Shown here: piece by piece, positions 1 through 5,904 of the stretch
How positions within the stretch are numbered: position 1 is the stretch's first letter
Layout: every line of letters starts with the position of its first letter
Source: Acidimicrobiia bacterium
Lineage (GTDB): Bacteria > Actinomycetota > Acidimicrobiia > Spongiisociales > ZC4RG35
Reading direction: 5' to 3'
Length of the DNA stretch: 7,847 nucleotides
NCBI GenBank assembly: GCA_025929005.1
Contig: JAICND010000053.1
Coordinates: 1 to 7,847 of the forward strand
Position numbers and translations under genes: made by a program
Notes under the pieces: generated by a model
Database searches by the model: none
What the model was told of the DNA's origin: nothing
Seen by the model: only the letters and a program-made list of their open reading frames with translations

Positions 1-1
1 C

Positions 2-316
2 GATGTTGGAATTGCTATTGGAGCTGGGACTGATGTCGCCATCGAGTCGGCTGGAATCTTCCTCGCCTCGGACGATCCGCGAGGGGTGGTCGGGATCCGA
101 CGGCTATCTGAGGCCGGCTACCGGAAGATGATCCAGAACCTGGTGTGGGCAGCGGGTTACAACGTCGCCGCCATACCCCTAGCCGCAGGGGCCTTGGCCT
201 GGGCCGGAATAGTCCTTGCCCCGGCCGTAGCTGCGATTCTGATGTCCGCCTCGACGGTGGTGGTAGCGATCAACGCGCAGCTGTTGCGTCGACTCAATTT
301 GAGACCAGCTGGCTGA
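2..316 (+). CDS. Heavy-metal (probably copper) translocating P1B-type ATPase, C-terminal part
   Basis: This is the last 104 residues of an ion-pumping P-type ATPase; the 5' part lies outside the window. The first residues, DVGIAIGAGTDVA, are the segment that follows the hinge motif GDGxNDxPALAxA of the cytosolic P-domain in P1B ATPases. The last two transmembrane helices follow, with GYN in the seventh helix (GYNVAAIPLAAG) and MSAST in the eighth, then a short basic end (LLRRLNLRPAG). GYN together with MSxST is the pattern I associate with CopB-like (P1B-3) pumps, whereas CopA types usually carry MSxSS. The metal cannot be decided because the CPC/CPH motif in helix six is missing here. The gene ends in TGA and converges on kdpE across about 70 bp with no convincing terminator. 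It is probably unrelated to the potassium genes beside it. Confidence 0.85.
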   Translation, partial: DVGIAIGAGTDVAIESAGIFLASDDPRGVVGIRRLSEAGYRKMIQNLVWAAGYNVAAIPLAAGALAWAGIVLAPAVAAILMSASTVVVAINAQLLRRLNLRPAG

Positions 317-385
317 GCTGCGAAGGATCGGTTTCTGGTTCGACCCAACCCTTGGAAAACCCCCACCGTTTGAGCACCCTCACTA

Positions 386-1081
386 TCAAGCTGTCGGTAC
401 TTGGAATCGGTAGCCCATCCCCGGCTCGGTGATGAAGTAGCGGGGCGTGCTTGGCTGTGGTTCGAGTTTGCGTCGCACCTGGGCGATGAACACACGGAGA
501 TAGTTGGTCTCTTCCCCGTATTGCGGGCCCCACACTTCCTTGAGAAGTTGGGTTTGGCTCACCAGCTTGCCCTGGTGGCGGACCAGGACCTCGACAACCC
601 CCCATTCAGTCGGCGTCAGCTTGACCTCGCTACCTCCTCGCATCACCCGCTTTACCGCCAGATCGATGGTGAAGTCGGCCGTTTCGATCACGGGCGCCTC
701 GGCCTCCTCATCGATCTCGCGTCGCAAAGCAGCGCGCAGCCTGGCGAGCATCTCGCCCATGCCAAACGGTTTGGTCACGTAGTCGTCGGCTCCCGCATCG
801 AGCGCGGCGATCTTCTCGCGTTCTGCTTCCCGAACCGACAGGACAATGATGGGGACGTTGGTCCAAACGCGCAGCCCGCGGATGACGTCGATCCCGTCGA
901 TTCCAGGCAGACCGAGATCGAGGATGACCGCGTCGGGGCGGTGGTCGGCGGCTTTGCGCAGGGCCTCCTCTCCACTGGCAGCTGTCTCAACCTGGTAACC
1001 CAGGGCTTTCAGATTGATCCCCAGGGCGCGGACGATGCCGGGCTCATCATCGACGACAAGAATCCGGAACCGGTCAGGCAT
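386..1081 (-). CDS. kdpE: KdpE-like response regulator, OmpR/PhoB family
   Basis: A 231-residue cytosolic transcription factor, the usual KdpE length. Residues 5-120 form the receiver domain, with acidic pocket D11-D12, phosphoacceptor D55 in LDLGLPG, switch residue S82 and K104 in YVTKPF. Residues about 130-228 form the winged-helix DNA-binding domain and end in the KdpE-typical block YLRVFIAQVRRKLEP...TEPGMGYRF. The reading frame is open upstream to 1255, but the ATG at 1081 is chosen because it gives the canonical N-terminus (MPDRFRILVVDDE), has AAGAAGG just upstream, and overlaps the kdpD stop by 8 nt, the normal arrangement for translational coupling. The gene is the second of a kdpD-kdpE operon. 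Canonical KdpE activates kdpFABC under potassium limitation; none is present here, and the adjacent divergent gene is a KimA-like potassium importer, so that promoter is the likely target. Assignment as KdpE is firm at subfamily level; the target is inferred. Confidence 0.9.
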   Translation of the reverse strand: MPDRFRILVVDDEPGIVRALGINLKALGYQVETAASGEEALRKAADHRPDAVILDLGLPGIDGIDVIRGLRVWTNVPIIVLSVREAEREKIAALDAGADDYVTKPFGMGEMLARLRAALRREIDEEAEAPVIETADFTIDLAVKRVMRGGSEVKLTPTEWGVVEVLVRHQGKLVSQTQLLKEVWGPQYGEETNYLRVFIAQVRRKLEPQPSTPRYFITEPGMGYRFQVPTA

Positions 1082-2522
1082 GACTGCCTTCTTTGATATG
1101 GCTGGACAACAGAGGGCGATTGGCGGTCTTGAACTCGATGACCATCGTGGCACCGCCGCCGGGTGTGTCTTCGATGCGCAGGTTGGTACCCATGGCTTCG
1201 AGCAGCCCTCGTGAGACGGTGAGGCCAAGGCCAACACCTTGCCCCCTGGCATCACCCAACCTCTGGAAGGGCTGATAGACGAGTTCCCGAGCGGCTTCAG
1301 GGATACCGGGGCCGGTATCGAGGATTCTCAGGTCCACCCGACCATCCAACTGGTCGGCGATAACTCGCACCGTTTCGTCCGGACCTGACCACGTCACCGC
1401 GTTTTCAACCAGATTGGCGATGACCCGCTCGAGCAGGTCGGGGTCTGTTTGCACCGGCGACAGCCCCTCCGGGATGTCGACCAGGACTCGTTCGGAACTG
1501 TGGCCGAGCCCGGAGAGAGCCGTGGACACCACCTCGTCCAGGAGGACCGGACGGAAGAAGACGTGGACCGCTCCGGCCTGGAGGCGACTGGCGTCGAGCA
1601 GTCGGCCCACCATCCGATTGAGGCGCTCGGCTTGTCCGACTGCCTCCTGCAGAAATGCCCGGGTCTCCTCTGGCGTCCATTCGACGCCAGTTTCGAGCAG
1701 GCTGGTGAGCGATGCTTTGATCGTGGCCAGGGGTGTGCGCAGGTCGTGCGAAACAGCGTCGAGAACGGCAGTCCGCAGTCGATCAGTGGCCATGAGTGCC
1801 TCGGCGGCGCGGGCTTCCCGTTCGAGTTGCTCGCGCTCTAAAGCCTGCACAATTTGTGCGGAGAAGGCGCGGAGAACCATGCGATCGTCCGCGGTCAGCC
1901 TTCCATCGAGTAGCACCAGCACGGTCTCGGGGGTCAGCTCAATGACCTCGGTCCCTTCCTCGGGAGATTTCAGCTCTGGCTCTCCGGCCCAGGCCAGGGC
2001 CTCCCAGCCACCCTCCGATCGCCGAAGCAAGCTGACGGAGGTGAGCGAGAAGACTTCCCTGATGCGACTGACCAAACCCTGATCGTCCTGACCTCCCGTC
2101 GACACATTGGAAGCCAGAGCCTCGGCCTGGGCCCGGGCTCGCCCAGCCTCCGCGCTGCGGCGGGTGGAAAGTCCCACCAACAAGCCGACTGCGAGTGCCA
2201 CCACCAGAAACACGAACAACGACACGAGGTGGTCGGGGTCCCCGACCACCAACGTGTGGAACGGCTCGGTAAAGAACCAGTTCGCTAGAAGAAATCCTCC
2301 CAGGGCGGTCGCGACCGCGGGCAACACCCCACCAATGGCGCCCACCAGCACCGCGATGAGAAGGTAAAGGAGCAGAACGTTGTGGAGACCCAGGCGGTCA
2401 GAGAGTCCGTGGAGAAGCCAGGTCAACACCGGGAGACCGACGGCCGCCAGGGTCCAGGCGCCGAGTTGCCTCGCGCGACTCACGGCCCCCTGTGAGCGTT
2501 GAGTTGTCCCCGAAGGTCTCAC
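1074..2522 (-). CDS. kdpD: Short KdpD-like sensor histidine kinase lacking the N-terminal sensor half
   Basis: A 482-residue membrane sensor kinase. Four hydrophobic segments (about 23-40, 48-66, 67-84 and 98-118) form a DUF4118 module, recognisable from NVLLLYLLIAVLVGAIGG and the NWFFTEPFHTLVV loop. A GAF-like linker follows (about 135-235). The HisKA domain has H259 in SHDLRTPL, and the HATPase domain has an N-box (IANLVENAV, around 369-376), G1 DTGPGI (402-407) and G2 GQGVGLGL (427-434). Canonical KdpD is about 850-900 residues; the missing part is the N-terminal KdpD domain with its Walker motifs plus the USP domain, about 370 residues. It is a natural short form rather than a broken gene: GTG at 2522 is preceded by AAAGGCG at good spacing, and the remaining upstream space is a shared intergenic region. 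It should phosphorylate KdpE encoded downstream with 8-nt overlap. What it senses without the cytosolic sensor half is unknown. Confidence 0.88.
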   Translation of the reverse strand: MRPSGTTQRSQGAVSRARQLGAWTLAAVGLPVLTWLLHGLSDRLGLHNVLLLYLLIAVLVGAIGGVLPAVATALGGFLLANWFFTEPFHTLVVGDPDHLVSLFVFLVVALAVGLLVGLSTRRSAEAGRARAQAEALASNVSTGGQDDQGLVSRIREVFSLTSVSLLRRSEGGWEALAWAGEPELKSPEEGTEVIELTPETVLVLLDGRLTADDRMVLRAFSAQIVQALEREQLEREARAAEALMATDRLRTAVLDAVSHDLRTPLATIKASLTSLLETGVEWTPEETRAFLQEAVGQAERLNRMVGRLLDASRLQAGAVHVFFRPVLLDEVVSTALSGLGHSSERVLVDIPEGLSPVQTDPDLLERVIANLVENAVTWSGPDETVRVIADQLDGRVDLRILDTGPGIPEAARELVYQPFQRLGDARGQGVGLGLTVSRGLLEAMGTNLRIEDTPGGGATMVIEFKTANRPLLSSHIKEGSHA

Positions 2523-2571
2523 CTGATCGCCTTTGACGACCTCAAGCTACATCCATTCGAACTGCATGCAG

Positions 2572-2657
2572 CCTGACGAACAGGCCGCGTCAGGATTCAG
2601 ATCCGTGCGTTAGGAACGCGTCAAGATCGGCGGGTTGACCCGGACTTGGGGTACACC
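2572..2657 (+). promoter_or_regulatory. kimA upstream region with repeated KdpE-type boxes and a -10-like hexamer
   Basis: Three related boxes lie in direct orientation to the transporter gene: GCGTCAGGATT (2587-2597), GCGTTAGGAAC (2607-2617) and GCGTCAAGATC (2618-2628). The last two abut with exact 11-bp periodicity; the first is 20 bp upstream. CCTGACG at 2572-2578 is an inverted copy of the CGTCAGG at 2588-2594. OmpR/PhoB-family regulators bind such 11-bp direct repeats, so the neighbouring kdpE product is the obvious candidate. TACACC at 2652-2657 could be the -10 element, giving a transcript starting about 5 nt before the ATG. No good -35 is present at the right distance, as expected for an activator-dependent promoter. 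The region also contains the 5' side of kdpD, so autoregulation is possible. The boxes are seen directly; the binding protein is inferred. Confidence 0.6.
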
Positions 2658-2668
2658 AGAGAACTTCG

Positions 2669-4978
2669 ATGACTGCGTGGACGACCCTTAAGCGCCGGGT
2701 CATCGGCCAACCTCTCGCCTCTCGGGACGAAGACCAGCAACTCCTCCCCAAGCGTCTGGCCTTGCCGGTGTTCGCCTCGGACCCTCTCTCTTCGGTCGCC
2801 TATGCGTCCGAGGAGGCGATGCTGGTCCTGGCTCTGGCTGGCGTAGGAGCCTTGAGCCTCCTCACCCCCATCAGCATTGCCATCGCCGTGCTGTTGGCGA
2901 TAGTGGTCATCTCGTATCAGCAGACCATCCGCGCCTACCCGGGCGGTGGGGGCGCTTTCATCGTTGCCCTGGAGAACCTCGGCGTCGGCCCCGGGGTGGT
3001 GGCGGCAGCCGCGCTTCTCACCGACTATGTGTTGACGGTGGCCGTTTCAGCCGCAGCAGGTGTCGCTGCGATCACGTCGGCCTACCCGGCCCTCCTCGAG
3101 TGGCGGGTGGAGCTGGCGCTGGCGTGTGTGGTGGTCCTCACGATCGCCAATCTACGAGGGACGAAGGAGTCATCCCGGCTCTTTGCCCTCCCGACCTACG
3201 CCTTTGTGGCGACGGTGTTCACGATGCTGATCGTCGGTTTCATTAAGTGTTCGGATGGGGTGTGCCCGACGGCAGCCTCGGCTGGAATCCCTCTCGAACC
3301 CGAACTCGGCGGTGTGACCCTCTTTCTGATTCTGCGGGCGTTTGCCTCAGGATCGACCGCGTTGACTGGGGTGGAAGCCATCGCCAACGGCGTGCAGGCC
3401 TTCCGGGAGCCGAAGAGTCGCAACGCTGCGGCGACTCTGGGCGTGATGGGTGCCATTTCCATCTCCATGTTCTTGGGGATCTCGACTTTGGCCCGCCTCT
3501 TCGACGTAAGGATTTCGGAAAGCACTGCCGACCAGTATGGAACTGTCATCTCCCAGATCGGCAGAGTGGCCTTTGAGGGTGGCGCCGGCTTTTGGATACT
3601 GCAGGTCTTCACGGCCGGGATCCTCATCCTCGCTGCCAACACCGCCTATCAGGACTTCCCGCGGCTTTCTGCCATCCTCTCCCGCCACCGATTCATGCCC
3701 CGGCAGTTCCGGAACCGTGGCGATCGACTCGTCTTCTCCAACGGGATCCTTGCGTTGGCCCTGCTGGCCGGGCTTCTGTTGGTGGCCTTCGACGCTCAGG
3801 TGTCGAAGCTGATCCAGCTATACGTGATTGGCGTCTTCGCTAGCTTCACCTTGAGCCAGACCGGAATGGTGCGGCACTGGCTCAAGACACGGGAGCGGGC
3901 CTGGCGCCGATCCGTCGTGATCAACCTCGTTGGTGCTGTGACCACCGGTGTTGTACTGGTCATCGTTGCTGTCGTGAAGTTCGCCCACGGTGCCTGGATC
4001 GTGCTCGTCGCCATTCCGCTGTTGGTGGCCTGGATGATGGCAATGCGACGCCACTACCGCCGGGTCGCCCTGCATTTGAGCCGTGTGCGGGCCTCGGCAG
4101 CGCGGCGGAACCACCGCTTGATCCTGCTGGCGGCTCACACCGACTCGGCGACGGAAAGAGCCATGCGTTACGCCGCTCTGGTCGATCCCGAGAGCATCAC
4201 AGTGGTTCACGCCGTCGAACCGGAGGAGAGCGACGATCTGGTTCACACCTGGAGCCGCCTGTATCCCCAACATCCATTGGTCCTGCTTGAGCCTGACCGG
4301 GACCCGATCGTCAGAAGGATCCGCAAATACATTCGCCATGAGAGAGATGCGCATCCCGATGCACGGATCACGGTCGTTCTCGCCGAGCGGTTCCGGACCC
4401 GCAGCCTCCGCAGCCTCTTCTCGCATCCTCACAGCCTCATCCTGAAAGCGCTGCTGCTGTTCGAGCCGGGCGTGGCGGTAACCGATCTCACCGTCGTCAA
4501 GCGTCGTCGGAGACCCGCCTCCGCCCAGGCGGCAATCACGCGCCATGTGATCGTGTTGACCGTGAGCGAGGTCACTCGGCCGACGCTCGAAGCCCTCGAC
4601 TACGCAAGACAGCTTCATCCCGATGAGCTCTCGTGCGTCCATATCGACGTCGACGAGCAGCAACGAGAACGGGTCGAGGCTGCCTGGCGCGCCAGCGGGC
4701 CGGAACTGGAGCTCGAGATCATCGAGAGTCCCTACCGGGACATCACCCGCCCGCTGGTCAGGTATGTCAGGCGCCGTAGGTGGGACGAGCCGCCCGGGAC
4801 CCTCGTCAACGTGTTGCTGCCCGAGTTCATCGTCCCGGGGCGGATCGCGCAGCTACTTCACAACCAGACGGGGCTTGTCATCAAGGGAGCGTTGGCGGCG
4901 GAACCCGATGTTGCGGTGACGAGCGTGCCGTTCCACCTGGCCGCGGCGGAGCAGGTAGACCCAACCTCGGTCAGTTGA
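2669..4978 (+). CDS. KimA-like potassium-proton symporter (KUP/APC superfamily) with duplicated USP-like C-terminal domain
   Basis: A 769-residue membrane transporter. Residues 25-460 carry the 12-helix APC fold and strongly resemble Bacillus subtilis KimA (formerly YdaO), a potassium importer driven by protons. Recognisable blocks are FASDPLSSVAY (35-45), AYPGGGGAFIVALENLG (89-105), LLTDYVLTVAVSAAAG (116-131), STALTGVEAIANG (229-241) and LYVIGVFASFTLSQ (384-397). From memory of the KimA structure, the ion- and proton-handling residues correspond here to D38, Y45, D119, Y120, T123, S127, T233, E236 and Y385; all are present. The cytosolic tail contains two similar USP-like units, about 483-608 and 626-755. 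B. subtilis KimA is about 607 residues with one such region, so this protein is longer by one unit. The ATG at 2669 has only a weak purine stretch upstream, fitting a nearly leaderless mRNA. Divergence from kdpDE supports potassium as substrate. An amino-acid permease is the less likely alternative. Confidence 0.85.
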   Translation: MTAWTTLKRRVIGQPLASRDEDQQLLPKRLALPVFASDPLSSVAYASEEAMLVLALAGVGALSLLTPISIAIAVLLAIVVISYQQTIRAYPGGGGAFIVALENLGVGPGVVAAAALLTDYVLTVAVSAAAGVAAITSAYPALLEWRVELALACVVVLTIANLRGTKESSRLFALPTYAFVATVFTMLIVGFIKCSDGVCPTAASAGIPLEPELGGVTLFLILRAFASGSTALTGVEAIANGVQAFREPKSRNAAATLGVMGAISISMFLGISTLARLFDVRISESTADQYGTVISQIGRVAFEGGAGFWILQVFTAGILILAANTAYQDFPRLSAILSRHRFMPRQFRNRGDRLVFSNGILALALLAGLLLVAFDAQVSKLIQLYVIGVFASFTLSQTGMVRHWLKTRERAWRRSVVINLVGAVTTGVVLVIVAVVKFAHGAWIVLVAIPLLVAWMMAMRRHYRRVALHLSRVRASAARRNHRLILLAAHTDSATERAMRYAALVDPESITVVHAVEPEESDDLVHTWSRLYPQHPLVLLEPDRDPIVRRIRKYIRHERDAHPDARITVVLAERFRTRSLRSLFSHPHSLILKALLLFEPGVAVTDLTVVKRRRRPASAQAAITRHVIVLTVSEVTRPTLEALDYARQLHPDELSCVHIDVDEQQRERVEAAWRASGPELELEIIESPYRDITRPLVRYVRRRRWDEPPGTLVNVLLPEFIVPGRIAQLLHNQTGLVIKGALAAEPDVAVTSVPFHLAAAEQVDPTSVS

Positions 4979-4993
4979 AGGGGGTCAACCGAC
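4970..4993. terminator. Weak hairpin covering both stop codons of the convergent genes
   Basis: GTTGA (4974-4978) pairs with TCAAC (4985-4989) around a six-base loop AGGGGG. GTC (4970-4972) also pairs with GAC (4991-4993) after one A-C mismatch. The stem contains the TGA of the transporter gene and, on the other strand, the TGA of the small membrane protein gene, which are only 6 bp apart. There is no T-tract on either side. It could act as a two-way terminator, but the stem is short and this may be chance. Confidence 0.25.
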
Positions 4994-5155
4994 GAGAAAC
5001 ACGGTCGCGGCGATGATCACCGCGACCACGGCAACCAACCAGCCGTAGACGGCGCCAAGCAGTGCCATCACCGGAACGAGGTCCCTCTTGAGCCCGCCTC
5101 GCTTCTGAGTCGATCGGGTCACTGGTTGTGCGACCAAAGGCGAAGTCTGGTTCAC
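4985..5155 (-). CDS. Small single-span membrane protein, 56 residues, function unknown
   Basis: I do not recognise a family. From GTG at 5155 the frame gives 56 residues: a polar, basic N-terminal part (R14, K18, R19, K23, R24) followed by one long hydrophobic segment at about 29-55 that runs to the C-terminus (MALLGAVYGWLVAVV, then VIIAATVFLVG). Positive charges before the helix predict N-inside, C-outside. Third codon positions are mostly G or C as in neighbouring genes, supporting real coding. No Shine-Dalgarno is seen; instead TACAAC (5162-5167) lies six bases before the GTG, so a leaderless transcript would begin at the start codon. A GTG-ATG pair inside the gene (codons 29-30, behind AAGAGGGA) would give a helix-only product of 27-28 residues. 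The upstream region shares an exact 10-base box and its spacing with the kimA-like promoter. A KdpF-like accessory subunit or regulator of the transporter is conceivable but unproven. Confidence 0.6.
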   Translation of the reverse strand: MNQTSPLVAQPVTRSTQKRGGLKRDLVPVMALLGAVYGWLVAVVAVIIAATVFLVG

Positions 5156-5161
5156 CCTTGC

Positions 5162-5244
5162 GTTGTAGTCCGCATGCTCGAACGGGATTGCAGGTCTGAT
5201 GATTTCCTAACGCCAGCCGACCAGTCTCTACGGCTTCCTAACCG
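5162..5244 (-). promoter_or_regulatory. Candidate promoter of the small membrane protein gene, sharing the kimA box
   Basis: On the minus strand, GCGTTAGGAA occupies 5213-5204, an exact match to the central box of the kimA-like promoter. It is followed after 36 nt by TACAAC (5167-5162), whereas the kimA-like promoter has the same box, 35 nt and TACACC. A partial second box, GGTTAGGAA, lies 31 bp further upstream (5243-5235). No -35-like hexamer is seen at the usual distance. The start codon follows the -10-like hexamer by six bases. On the plus strand the same DNA precedes the serine tRNA pair by about 45 bp, so an effect on tRNA transcription cannot be excluded. Apart from the small gene and these sites I see nothing else between 4979 and 5288. 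Confidence 0.5.
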
Positions 5245-5288
5245 GTGCGGGTACCCTTGTGTTCGGAGGGCCTAGCCTTTGAGTCCCA

Positions 5289-5377
5289 GGAGGGATGGCA
5301 GAGCGGTCGAATGCGGTGGTCTTGAAAACCGCTAGGTCCCGACAGGGGTCTCGTGGGTTCGAATCCCACTCCCTCCG
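5289..5377 (+). tRNA. tRNA-Ser (anticodon UGA)
   Basis: An 89-nt class II tRNA. Acceptor GGAGGGA (5289-5295) pairs with TCCCTCC (5370-5376), followed by discriminator G; CCA is not encoded. The anticodon loop CTTGAAA is closed by GTGGT and ACCGC and presents TGA, reading UCA. A long variable arm with CCC/GGG pairing is present, as required for serine tRNAs. The T arm is GTGGG-TTCGAAT-CCCAC. It is 13 nt upstream of a second serine tRNA and presumably cotranscribed with it. Confidence 0.97.
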
Positions 5378-5390
5378 CGAATCGAAGCCT

Positions 5391-5481
5391 GGAGAGGTGG
5401 CCGAGTGGTCGAAGGCGCTCGCCTGCTAAGCGAGTGGAGGGTGATATAGCTCTCCCGAGGGTTCAAATCCCTCCCTCTCCG
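5391..5481 (+). tRNA. tRNA-Ser (anticodon GCU)
   Basis: A 91-nt class II tRNA. Acceptor GGAGAGG (5391-5397) pairs with CCTCTCC (5474-5480), followed by discriminator G and no encoded CCA. The anticodon arm CTCGC-CTGCTAA-GCGAG presents GCT, reading AGC and AGU. The variable arm is long (AGGG paired to the CTCCC region) and the T arm is GAGGG-TTCAAAT-CCCTC. Paired serine tRNA genes are common in Actinomycetota. A strong hairpin begins about 20 nt downstream. Confidence 0.97.
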
Positions 5482-5494
5482 CCGATCTTCTCGC

Positions 5495-5549
5495 TTTCGC
5501 GACCTAGACCCGCCGGTTTCCGGCGGGTCTAGGTGATAAAAGCGCGGTT
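5495..5549. terminator. Strong hairpin between convergent tRNA and small gene; copy 1 of a 55-nt repeat
   Basis: A 15-bp perfect stem (5502-5516 with 5520-5534) closes a TTT loop; its core is CTAGACCCGCCGG and the complement. An outer pairing CGCTTT (5492-5497) with AAAGCG (5539-5544) encloses a 4x4 internal loop. It lies about 20 nt after the tRNA-Ser(GCU) gene and just after the stop codon of the minus-strand secreted protein gene, the right place for a two-way terminator. No T-tract follows on either strand; the short T runs lie at the outer edges. The same 55 nt recur at 5905-5959 with two differences that restore a base pair. Confidence 0.6.
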
Positions 5550-5556
5550 TCCGGGA

Positions 5557-5829
5557 TCAGGCCACGCAGTCGCCGTCCGCTTGGAAGATTCCGGTCGGCA
5601 GTCCCGTGTGGGTGTGAGCCTCGTGGATTGCCCCGACCATGATGAGGTCGAATCCGCGCGAGTGCGCGCTAGCAACCAGATTGATGTGGCAATGGGGTCC
5701 TGGGGCGCTGTTTCCTCCATTTCGGTCGATGGCATTGGCGACCCCAGTCGGCTGAGTCGCGGCCATGGCCGGTAGGGAAAGACCCAACATCAGAACCGCT
5801 GATGAGGCCAGAACGGCGAAGCGTCGCAT
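5557..5829 (-). CDS. Small secreted histidine-rich protein, function unknown
   Basis: The product is 90 residues. The start is the ATG at 5829 rather than 5862, because AAGGAG lies seven bases before it and the protein then begins with a textbook signal peptide: MRR, a hydrophobic core FAVLASSAVLMLGLSLP, and AMA as signal peptidase I site, with cleavage predicted after residue 23. The mature part of about 67 residues has six histidines (46, 48, 56, 69, 72, 74) and two cysteines (47, 88), in PGPHCHINLVASAH and AIHEAHTHTGLP. The cysteines could form a disulfide outside the cell, and HxH clusters could bind metal; both are inferences. I do not recognise the family. The gene is monocistronic in appearance, flanked on each side by a copy of the same hairpin repeat. 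Its 5' region has a run of eight G on the coding strand. Confidence 0.8.
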   Translation of the reverse strand: MRRFAVLASSAVLMLGLSLPAMAATQPTGVANAIDRNGGNSAPGPHCHINLVASAHSRGFDLIMVGAIHEAHTHTGLPTGIFQADGDCVA

Positions 5830-5836
5830 GAATCCA

Positions 5837-5842
5837 CTCCTT
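5837..5842 (-). promoter_or_regulatory. Strong ribosome binding site of the secreted protein gene
   Basis: AAGGAG with a seven-base spacer to the ATG at 5829. It decides the start in favour of 5829 over the in-frame codon at 5862, which would add 11 residues before the signal peptide. It stands out because the transporter gene, the small membrane protein gene and the DUF885 gene here lack a clear Shine-Dalgarno. Confidence 0.8.
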
Positions 5843-5904
5843 CCACTCGCTTCCGTCCCCAATACGTGGGACCCCCCCCGGCCGGTTCGCGGCGCGGTCC
5901 CCCT

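Noticed and set aside
317..385. Terminator between the ATPase gene and kdpE
   Set aside because: Only a 4-bp CCAA/TTGG hairpin and no T-tract; not distinguishable from chance.
401..1096. 231-residue plus-strand frame opposite kdpE
   Set aside because: A shadow of the GC-rich kdpE gene with no recognisable domain; kdpE is certain.
386..1255. Longer KdpE starting at 1255
   Set aside because: The extra 58 residues are the antisense-free overlap with kdpD in another frame and look nothing like a receiver domain; ATG 1081 has a ribosome binding site and gives the canonical KdpE N-terminus.
2635..2640. TTGACC as -35 of the transporter promoter
   Set aside because: It is only 11 bp before the -10-like TACACC, and no -10-like hexamer lies at 16-18 bp.
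2523..2668. c-di-AMP (ydaO-type) riboswitch ahead of the KimA-like gene, as in Bacillus
   Set aside because: Only 146 bp separate the divergent starts, the region is filled by direct repeats, and the probable transcript start is within about 6 nt of the ATG, leaving no leader.
3818..4663. 281-residue minus-strand frame opposite the transporter
   Set aside because: Low-complexity antisense frame caused by third-position GC bias; the transporter frame is certain across this stretch.
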